This document shows positions 12,501 to 18,404 of a DNA stretch of 64,000 nt, piece after piece. Below the pieces are notes generated by a model, which was not told where the DNA came from, made no database searches, and worked only from the letters and a program-made list of their open reading frames with translations. The translations under genes and the position numbers were made by a program. Source of the DNA: Anaerotignum faecicola (GTDB lineage: Bacteria > Bacillota > Clostridia > Lachnospirales > Anaerotignaceae); the NCBI RefSeq assembly GCF_003865035.1, contig NZ_BHVZ01000001.1, forward strand, positions 1 to 64,000, written 5' to 3'. The first letter of the stretch is position 1; each line of letters opens with the position of its first letter.

Positions 12501-12756
12501 CGAAGGCAGACCCAACATCTCCGACCTGATTACAAACGGCAAAATCGACCTGATTATCAATACCCCCAGAGGTGCAGACGGCACACTGGATGACAGCTAC
12601 CTGCGTAAAGCAGCCATCCGTAAGAAAATCCCTTACATCACAACCATGGCTGCCGCAAAGGCAACTGCCTCCGGTATCGAATCCATGAATAAGCCCGGCT
12701 GCGGCGTTGTCAGATCCCTGCAGGAGCTGCACAGCACCATCACCGATAAAGAATAA
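9529..12756 (+). CDS. carB: Carbamoyl-phosphate synthase large subunit
   Basis: A 1075-residue CarB, full length. It makes carbamoyl phosphate from ammonia, bicarbonate and two ATP, feeding pyrimidine and arginine synthesis. Both ATP-grasp halves are present: residues 1-400 start with [22 protein letters not shown], and residues about 555-930 start with [20 protein letters not shown]. Each has a [13 protein letters not shown] or [13 protein letters not shown] loop. The C-terminal MGS-like allosteric domain (about 940-1070) has ATKGTQKVL and IINTPRG. The start is GTG at 9529 behind AAGGAGGAG. The glutaminase subunit gene carA is not adjacent, unlike most Firmicutes; it must be elsewhere or missing. 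A long antisense ORF over the whole gene is a shadow. Confidence 0.97.
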   Translation: [1075 protein letters not shown]

Positions 12757-12765
12757 GATTAACCT

Positions 12766-12804
12766 AAAAAGAACCATATTCTCACGAATATGGTTCTTTT
12801 TTTA
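12766..12804. terminator. Bidirectional terminator between carB and the convergent gene
   Basis: AAAAAGAACCATATTC (12766-12781) and GAATATGGTTCTTTTT (12786-12801) form a perfect 16-bp stem with a 4-base loop and U runs on both strands. It serves carB and overlaps the stop codon of the minus-strand gene. Confidence 0.9.
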
Positions 12805-13854
12805 TTCTCCGCAGAGCTCCTGCATCACTTTTTCCACTGTTGAAAGTTTCTCGATTTCATAAGCATTTGCGCCGCAGAAAACAAGTCCCTCTCTCCCCTG
12901 CACCGCATCAATCAATGCCTGCGAGATGCAGTATTTCGTTTCCGCCTGCTTGCAGTGGTTCATGCACTGATAGCATCTCTGCACAGGAATCCGCCCCTGC
13001 TTCTCTACCTTCTCCAAAAAGGAATTCCGAATGGCGCGCGCTGCCAAGCCGACAGGGCTTTCAATCAGCTGCACATCCTCCTTTCGGCTCCGCAAATACG
13101 CCTGCTTAAATGCCGGAGCGGCATCACATTCCTCTGTCGCAACGAATTTAGTGCCGACCTGCACACCGCTCGCGCCAAGTGCCATCAGCCGTTCCACGTC
13201 CGCATGGCTGCGCACACCGCCGCCGGCAATCACAGGGATTTTCACGTCGTTTTTCTCCTCCAATTCCCGCACATAATCCACTACGTCCACAAGACTGTCC
13301 TCTAAGGTGTCAAAAGTGCCGTCCACAAGGTGTCCATAGGGGTATCCAAGGTGTCCACCTGCAAGCGGTCCCTCCACCACCACTGCATCAGGCAGTCTGT
13401 CTGCTCTCTGCCACTGCTTTACAATCAGCTTCAGGGCTCTCGCAGAGGAAACAATCGGCAGGATTGCTGCCCTTGTGCCTGCTGCATATTTCGCCAGATT
13501 CACAGGCAGACCTGCCCCCGAAACGATAAAATCCGCCCCTGCGCCAATCGCTTCCTTCACATATTCCTCATAATGATTCATCACTGTCATGAAATTAAAA
13601 CCAATGATACCGCCATTGGCAATCTCCTTGGCTTTTTCCAGTTCGTTCCCGATGGCTCTCAGATTAGCGCGAAAGGGATTTTCCTTGAAATCCGCCTCTT
13701 TGTAGCCGGGATGCACGCCGGAAATCGTGCCGATACCGCCGCATTTCGCCACATTTCCCGCCAGAGAGGAAAGGGATACCCCCACCCCCATTCCGCCCTG
13801 CACAATCGGACGTTTTGCGGTTAATCCGCCAAATTTCAATGCTTTTACTTCCAT
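12802..13854 (-). CDS. Nitronate monooxygenase / FabK-like flavoprotein with C-terminal Cys cluster
   Basis: A 350-residue FMN TIM-barrel protein of the 2-nitropropane dioxygenase family. The family includes nitronate monooxygenases and the enoyl-ACP reductase FabK. Visible features: N-terminal PIVQGGMGVG flavin loop (about 17-26), GPLAGGHLG (about 162-170), and the phosphate-binding AGGGV plus GASGVQVGTKF (about 208-240). Unusually, the C terminus carries CYQCMNHCKQAETKYC (about 293-308), a CxxC-x3-C-x7-C arrangement that could bind a metal or Fe-S cluster. The ATG at 13854 fits the AGGAGG upstream better than the GTG just before it. Family membership does not fix the substrate. Confidence 0.8.
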   Translation of the reverse strand: MEVKALKFGGLTAKRPIVQGGMGVGVSLSSLAGNVAKCGGIGTISGVHPGYKEADFKENPFRANLRAIGNELEKAKEIANGGIIGFNFMTVMNHYEEYVKEAIGAGADFIVSGAGLPVNLAKYAAGTRAAILPIVSSARALKLIVKQWQRADRLPDAVVVEGPLAGGHLGYPYGHLVDGTFDTLEDSLVDVVDYVRELEEKNDVKIPVIAGGGVRSHADVERLMALGASGVQVGTKFVATEECDAAPAFKQAYLRSRKEDVQLIESPVGLAARAIRNSFLEKVEKQGRIPVQRCYQCMNHCKQAETKYCISQALIDAVQGREGLVFCGANAYEIEKLSTVEKVMQELCGE

Positions 13855-14003
13855 CACAGCTCCTCCTCATTTTTCTCTTGCATTTGAACCGTATCTCTCA
13901 CTATTTTATGTGGTATTAAAAACCATCTTTACGAGTATAGCAAAAAAGATAGTCTCTGTCAATCGAGGGCAAAGGATTTTGTTTTTTTAACAAAACCTAC
14001 AAA

Positions 14004-14039
14004 CAAAAAAAGAAGGCAAATCCAAAGACTTACCTTCTT
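14004..14039 (-). terminator. Terminator of glnS
   Basis: On the minus strand AAGAAGGTAA pairs with TTGCCTTCTT (one G-U) and is followed by seven U. It lies just past the glnS stop at 14057. Confidence 0.8.
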
Positions 14040-14056
14040 CCTTCCTAATTTGTTCT

Positions 14057-15736
14057 TTATTTCAGCTTAAAGGAGCTTTTCAGCGGAACAATGCGGTTAA
14101 ATACCAGATGTTCGTCTGTTGTATCCTTTGTATCCACAATATAATAGCCGTTTCTCATAAACTGGAATCTATCGCCCTTCTTTGCATCCTTAACGGAAGG
14201 CTCGATGAAGCATTCCTTTACCTCCAGAGAATTGGGGTTCATAATCATTTCGCCGTTAGGGTCTTCGGGGTTATCCAGCATCATATAGTCATACAGTCTT
14301 GCCGTTGCCTGTACGTTATCCTTTGCGCTTACCCAATGCAGGGTGCCCTTTACCTTTCTGCCCTCAAAGCCGCTGCCGCTTCTGGTTTCGGGGTCGTATG
14401 TGCAGTGAACCTCTGTGACAACGCCATTTTCATCCTTCACAAAATCTGTGCAGGTCACAAAATATGCACCCTTCAGGCGAACCTCCTTGCCGGGAGCCAA
14501 GCGGAAAAATTTCTTCACAGGTTCCTCCATGAAGTCCTCTCTTTCGATATAAAGCTCTCTGGTGAAGGGTGCCAGACGTTTGCCCAATTCCGGTGTTTCG
14601 GGGTTATTTTCCAGCTCCATCATTTCCACCTGATCCTCAGGATAATTGGTGATAACCAGCTTCAGGGGATCAAGCACAGCCATAACCACCTTCGCCTTTG
14701 CCTTCAAATCATCACGAATACAGTAATCCAGCAAGCCGCTGTCTACCATGCTGTTTGCCTTAGAAACACCAATGCGTTCACAGAAATCACGAATGGATGC
14801 AGGGGTATAGCCACGGCGGCGCAGACCGCTGATGGTCGGCATACGGGGGTCATCCCAGCCGTCAACCAGACCGTTTTCTACCAAAGCACGCAGCTTTCTT
14901 TTGCTCATCACAGTATTTGTCATCCCCAGACGGGCAAATTCAATCTGTCTGGGCGGATTTTCGGTATAGCCTGCCTCTCTGACTACCCAATCATACAGAG
15001 GTCTGTGGTCCTCAAATTCCATCGTACAGATAGAATGGGTGATGCCCTCAATCGCATCCTCCAGGGGATGTGCAAAGTCATACATCGGGTAGATGCACCA
15101 TTTATCTCCTGTGGTATGGTGGGTAGAATGGGAGATACGGTAAAGCACAGGGTCTCTCATGTTGATATTGGGAGAAGCCATATCAATCTTCGCACGCAGT
15201 GTTTTAGAGCCGTCGGGGAATTCGCCTGCCTTCATTCTTTCAAACAAATCCAGATTTTCCTCCACGCTTCTGTTGCGATAAGGGCTTTCCTTCCCGGGTG
15301 TGGAAAGGGTGCCGCGGTATTCTCTCATTTCCTCTGCGCTAAGCTCATCCACGAAAGCCTTGCCTTCCTTAATCAGCTTCAGCGCAACCTCATAATATTT
15401 ATCAAAATAGCTGGACGCATAAAAAAGTCTGTCCTCCCAATCGAAGCCAAGCCATTTTACGTCCTCCTGAATGGATTCTACATACTCCACATCCTCTTTT
15501 GTGGGGTTGGTATCATCAAAACGCAGGTTGCATTTGCCGCCGTACAGATTTGCCAAGCCAAAGTTCAGGCAGATGGATTTTGCATGACCGATATGCAGGT
15601 AGCCATTTGGTTCGGGCGGAAATCTGGTGTGGATTTTATTCAGTTCTCCCTTTAAGTCCTCCTGGATATAACTGTGGATAAAATTGCCCGTTGCACCCAG
15701 ACCGCTGTTGTTTTCTGTGTTTTTTTCTTCAGCCAT
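14057..15736 (-). CDS. glnS: Glutaminyl-tRNA synthetase
   Basis: A 559-residue class Ic aminoacyl-tRNA synthetase charging tRNA-Gln with glutamine. Seen: [16 protein letters not shown] with the HIGH motif (about 41-52) and the KMSKS counterpart VMSKRKL. The FDDTNP segment follows the HIGH motif, and the two-barrel anticodon-binding half ends in the typical [19 protein letters not shown]. GlnRS rather than GltX is supported by PEPNG and the barrel C terminus. I chose the ATG at 15736, with AGGAGGG upstream; an in-frame extension of 30 residues to 15826 lacks a good site and overlaps the promoter. Many Clostridia use the GatCAB amidation route, so direct charging here is worth noting. Transcribed divergently from padR. 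Confidence 0.95.
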   Translation of the reverse strand: MAEEKNTENNSGLGATGNFIHSYIQEDLKGELNKIHTRFPPEPNGYLHIGHAKSICLNFGLANLYGGKCNLRFDDTNPTKEDVEYVESIQEDVKWLGFDWEDRLFYASSYFDKYYEVALKLIKEGKAFVDELSAEEMREYRGTLSTPGKESPYRNRSVEENLDLFERMKAGEFPDGSKTLRAKIDMASPNINMRDPVLYRISHSTHHTTGDKWCIYPMYDFAHPLEDAIEGITHSICTMEFEDHRPLYDWVVREAGYTENPPRQIEFARLGMTNTVMSKRKLRALVENGLVDGWDDPRMPTISGLRRRGYTPASIRDFCERIGVSKANSMVDSGLLDYCIRDDLKAKAKVVMAVLDPLKLVITNYPEDQVEMMELENNPETPELGKRLAPFTRELYIEREDFMEEPVKKFFRLAPGKEVRLKGAYFVTCTDFVKDENGVVTEVHCTYDPETRSGSGFEGRKVKGTLHWVSAKDNVQATARLYDYMMLDNPEDPNGEMIMNPNSLEVKECFIEPSVKDAKKGDRFQFMRNGYYIVDTKDTTDEHLVFNRIVPLKSSFKLK

Positions 15737-15797
15737 TGGTCGCCCTCCTGTATTTTCATTCTTTTCAGATTTTTTCATAAATGCAGTATGATATTTT

Positions 15798-15826
15798 ATT
15801 ATAATACATTGAGACTTTGATGGCAA
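15798..15826 (-). promoter_or_regulatory. Sigma-A promoter of glnS
   Basis: TTGCCA (15821-15826), a 17-bp spacer and TATAAT (15798-15803) on the minus strand, about 60 bases before the glnS start. No T-box leader is visible in the short 5' UTR. Confidence 0.8.
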
Positions 15827-15851
15827 GAAATGCGTAAACTTTTTTTGCGTA

Positions 15852-15951
15852 TATATATAGATTATCTATATATAAAATGCCATTCGTTTTTCTGATTGGA
15901 CATAGATAGACCATCGATATATAATGCAGATATATAGATACTCGATATATA
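15852..15951 (+). promoter_or_regulatory. padR promoter with inverted and direct repeats (likely PadR operators)
   Basis: A perfect inverted repeat with 11-bp arms and a single central base covers 15852-15874 (arms TATATATAGAT and ATCTATATATA). Downstream, TCGATATATAA occurs twice, at 15914-15924 and 15942-15952, each preceded by GATA. The first copy overlaps the -10 of a promoter (TTGGAC 15896-15901, 18 bp, TATAAT 15920-15925). AT-rich repeats at their own promoter are typical of autoregulating PadR proteins. Confidence 0.65.
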
Positions 15952-15965
15952 AGGAGGTGCATCGC

Positions 15966-16313
15966 ATGGCACTGGATAAAACCCTGCTGGCAGGCAGCTC
16001 TGCCACTCTTGTGCTTAAGCTTCTGGACGGACGTGATATGTACGGCTATCAGATTATTGAGGAGCTGGCATGCCGTTCCAACAACGTCTTTCAGATGAAG
16101 GCAGGCACGCTTTATCCCCTTTTGCACGGCTTGGAAAAGAAGGGACTTCTGGAATCCTATGAGGAACACGCGGATTCCGCACGCGTTCGCAAATATTACC
16201 GTCTGACACAAAAGGGAAAAAAATTTTTACAGGAAAAAACAGACGAATGGAAGGAATATTCCTCCGCCGTCAGCAAAATTCTGGAAGGAGGTCTTTACTG
16301 TGAATGTTTCTGA
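15966..16313 (+). CDS. PadR family transcriptional regulator
   Basis: A 115-residue winged-helix regulator. The PadR signature is clear: LLAGSSATLVLKLLDGRDMYGYQI at the N terminus, then GTLYPLLHGLEKKGLL (recognition helix region, about 46-61) and RKYYRLTQKGKKFL (wing). It is the short single-domain type that dimerises through a C-terminal helix. The start at 15966 follows AAGGAGG with ideal spacing. It overlaps the next gene by 14 bases, so the two are translationally coupled. PadR proteins are usually repressors of their own operon, which here would be padR plus the SEDS-like membrane protein. Confidence 0.92.
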   Translation: MALDKTLLAGSSATLVLKLLDGRDMYGYQIIEELACRSNNVFQMKAGTLYPLLHGLEKKGLLESYEEHADSARVRKYYRLTQKGKKFLQEKTDEWKEYSSAVSKILEGGLYCECF

Positions 16314-17718
16314 TGCGTTTCATCGTTATGCCGAAAAGGTCTGTGAGCAGATTCGCTGGAAAAAGGCGCATCCTGCCGTTGCACAGGAAATTGAGGATCA
16401 TCTGACAGACCAGAAAAACGCCTACCTTGCCGCAGGAGATTCCGAAAGCATTGCCGAAGAAAAGGCACTGCTGCAGATGGGTGACCCTGTATCCGTCGGT
16501 GCGGCGTTAGACCAGACACATAAGCCTGCGCCCCAATGGGGGATAATCGGGCTGGTACTGCTGCTGTTTGTGCTGGGAGGCATCATTCAGGTGCTGCTGC
16601 TGAAAACGATACCCGTAGGAAATGATGCGTTAGCGACGCGCTCCGCACAGGTGCTTTTCGTCTTTCTGCCACTTAGCTTAGCGACGTTTGTCGGGATGTA
16701 TTTTCTGGATTTTTCCTTTTTCGGAAAGCATCCCTATGTACTGCCGCTCGGCTTATTGATGGTTGACCTTGCGGCACAGCTGTTCGGGGAATTCTATGGT
16801 GGAAAAAGATGGTTCACTCTCGGCTCCTTTGCCCTCAGTCCGCTTGCACTCTCTCTGCTGTTTCCCCTTGCCTTCTGCGGTCTGTTTTATCGGCTCAGAA
16901 GTCAGGGCAGAAGGGGCTATCTTATCAGCGGCGTTCTGGCGGTGGTTTTCTGCCTGTTTCTGTCATACTGTCACACCTTCAGCGGCGTTCTGACATTTGT
17001 GTTCTCCGCAGGGATTCTCATGCTCATTGCCGCAAAAAAGGAATGGTTCGGCAAGAAAAATCAGACAATTCTGCTGTTGCTTTTTCTGTTAGCGGTGGTC
17101 TGCCTGATTGTCCTGCTGATGTTTTATGCACCGTTTCGGTATCGGTATGGCTGGGAACGCCTGTATACGATTTTCGTCCCTTCCGGTGACCCTATGGGCA
17201 GCGGCTACCTTTCGACACAGTTGAAAACCATCCTTTCCCACTGCGTTCTTCTGGGCGAAGGTGCAGCCCTTTCGGAAACACAAGCCTTTCTGCTGACAGA
17301 TGCCTCTATGCTTCGCTCCGATTATCTTCTGGCCTATCTGACCTATCATTATGGCTGGGTTGCCTCGGGCATTGTGGTTCTGCTGTTGGCAGTCTTTCTC
17401 GGGCTTGGCTTCCGCAAAGCGCTGAAACAGAAAAGCATTTTCGGGCAGATGGTTTCTCTGACGATTCTCTGCACCTTCACAGCGGAAATCCTGCTTTATA
17501 TTCCGGCAAATCTGGGTATATGGCTCATCGCACCGATTGCCCTGCCCTTCCTTTCCTATGGGGCAACGGCTTTGCTCATCAATATGGCATTGGCAGGCGT
17601 ACTGCTTTCTGTATTCCGCACGGGTGAGGTTTATCGGGACACTGCTCCGCATCCGATTTTTTCAGATTCCAAGTTTATTCAATGGGCTGACGGAAAGCTG
17701 ACCATTACTTTTAAATGA
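16300..17718 (+). CDS. SEDS (FtsW/RodA/SpoVE) family membrane protein with N-terminal PadR-associated prefix domain
   Basis: A 472-residue protein in two parts. Residues 1-75 are soluble and resemble the HAAS / permease-prefix domains often encoded next to padR (AHPAVAQEIEDHL, then DPVSVGAALDQTHKP). From about 80 on there are roughly ten membrane segments with SEDS features. These are GSGYLSTQLKTILSHCVLLGEG before an extracellular loop, SDYLLAYLTYHYGWVASG with the conserved acidic Asp, and ALPFLSYGATALLINMALAGVLLS near the end. SEDS proteins polymerise glycan strands in cell wall growth, division or sporulation, normally with a class B penicillin-binding protein, which is not adjacent. The GTG start at 16300 sits behind GGAGG inside the end of padR. 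Whether it keeps polymerase activity is unproven. Confidence 0.78.
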   Translation: MNVSDAFHRYAEKVCEQIRWKKAHPAVAQEIEDHLTDQKNAYLAAGDSESIAEEKALLQMGDPVSVGAALDQTHKPAPQWGIIGLVLLLFVLGGIIQVLLLKTIPVGNDALATRSAQVLFVFLPLSLATFVGMYFLDFSFFGKHPYVLPLGLLMVDLAAQLFGEFYGGKRWFTLGSFALSPLALSLLFPLAFCGLFYRLRSQGRRGYLISGVLAVVFCLFLSYCHTFSGVLTFVFSAGILMLIAAKKEWFGKKNQTILLLLFLLAVVCLIVLLMFYAPFRYRYGWERLYTIFVPSGDPMGSGYLSTQLKTILSHCVLLGEGAALSETQAFLLTDASMLRSDYLLAYLTYHYGWVASGIVVLLLAVFLGLGFRKALKQKSIFGQMVSLTILCTFTAEILLYIPANLGIWLIAPIALPFLSYGATALLINMALAGVLLSVFRTGEVYRDTAPHPIFSDSKFIQWADGKLTITFK

Positions 17719-17726
17719 GAAACAAA

Positions 17727-17755
17727 TTGAAAAATCCTCCCAAAGCATGTAAAAT
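17727..17755 (+). promoter_or_regulatory. Sigma-A promoter of the DUF5721-like gene
   Basis: TTGAAA (17727-17732), 17-bp spacer, TAAAAT (17750-17755). Transcription would begin near 17762, inside the loop of the inverted repeat at 17731-17785. Confidence 0.7.
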
Positions 17756-17785
17756 AGAAGGACAGAATTGTTTTGGGAGGATTTT
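17731..17785 (+). terminator. Long inverted repeat covering the next gene's ribosome binding site; terminator-like
   Basis: AAAATCCTCCCAAA (17731-17744) and TTTGGGAGGATTTT (17772-17785) form a perfect 14-bp stem with a 27-base loop, followed by U residues. The 3' arm contains the GGGAGG ribosome binding site of the gene starting at 17788. RNA from the padR operon would fold this way and either terminate or hide the site. RNA from the promoter at 17727 would lack the 5' arm. Confidence 0.65.
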
Positions 17786-17787
17786 TT

Positions 17788-18258
17788 ATGCTTGCTTTTA
17801 CCGTCAATGATACAAAATCATTTATGAATCTGCTTTTGAAGGGGGATACCTTTGATGCGTTTTCGTTCCGTCAGGGGGAACTGACCACCTTCGCTTCTTT
17901 TATCATTGAGGGCAAGCGCAACATGGATTTTTATACTGCCGAGGAGCAGGAGGCAGGGCTTTCCCGTTATGTGCATTGGGAGGAAATGCGTCCCTTTGTA
18001 TTTCAGGCAATCAAAGGGAATAAGCTGCCGAAAAGCATCAAGCTTGTGTTCTCCCTTGCGGAGGAGAAGCTTGCCAATCTCCCCAATACCAAGGCGGCAT
18101 TTCTGAATATTCTCTTTAAGGAGCATACCATCCTCTGCACCACCGCCATTTCACAGGAAGCCTTTTCTCTGGATAAATCCTCCGAGCGGCTCTGGGAGGA
18201 ATATATTTTAAAGTTTTTCAAAAAAAACGCCATTGGCATCCGGAAGCAGGAGAGTTAA
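17788..18258 (+). CDS. DUF5721-like protein of unknown function
   Basis: A 156-residue soluble protein. It opens MLAFTVNDTKSFMNLLLKGDTFD, then has an ITTF-like segment (LTTFASFIIEGKRNMDFYT, about 32-50) and ends in a basic tail. It resembles the DUF5721 family of Lachnospiraceae as I remember it; no function is known to me. The ATG at 17788 has GGGAGG eight bases upstream; a TTG 15 bases earlier is unlikely. No membrane segment or signal peptide is visible. It has its own promoter and an unusual hairpin over its ribosome binding site. Confidence 0.65.
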   Translation: MLAFTVNDTKSFMNLLLKGDTFDAFSFRQGELTTFASFIIEGKRNMDFYTAEEQEAGLSRYVHWEEMRPFVFQAIKGNKLPKSIKLVFSLAEEKLANLPNTKAAFLNILFKEHTILCTTAISQEAFSLDKSSERLWEEYILKFFKKNAIGIRKQES

Positions 18259-18283
18259 TCTCCTTCTTTTTCCTCTGAATTTG

Positions 18284-18310
18284 TTAGCACTCATTTTTAT
18301 TGAGTGCTAA
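18284..18310 (+). promoter_or_regulatory. CIRCE element (HrcA operator)
   Basis: TTAGCACTC (18284-18292), nine bases, GAGTGCTAA (18302-18310): a perfect match to the CIRCE consensus bound by the heat-shock repressor HrcA. It lies 7 bases upstream of the -35 of the htpG promoter. Confidence 0.95.
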
Positions 18311-18317
18311 TTTTTTC

Positions 18318-18377
18318 TTGACTTTTCCGTTTCGGGTGCTACAATATAGAGTGATGAGAGCCAAACACATTGGCTCT
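18318..18377 (+). promoter_or_regulatory. htpG promoter and 5' UTR hairpin
   Basis: TTGACT (18318-18323), 16-bp spacer, TACAAT (18340-18345). The short leader then carries a perfect 8-bp hairpin, AGAGCCAA-ACACA-TTGGCTCT (18357-18377), 13 bases before the AGGAGG. It could stabilise the mRNA. Confidence 0.7.
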
Positions 18378-18404
18378 GTAAAAAAATTTTAGGAGGTATG
18401 CAGT

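Noticed and set aside
9850..12777. 975-codon minus-strand ORF opposite carB
   Set aside because: It is the antisense shadow of carB with extreme Cys/His/Ala composition and no family features.
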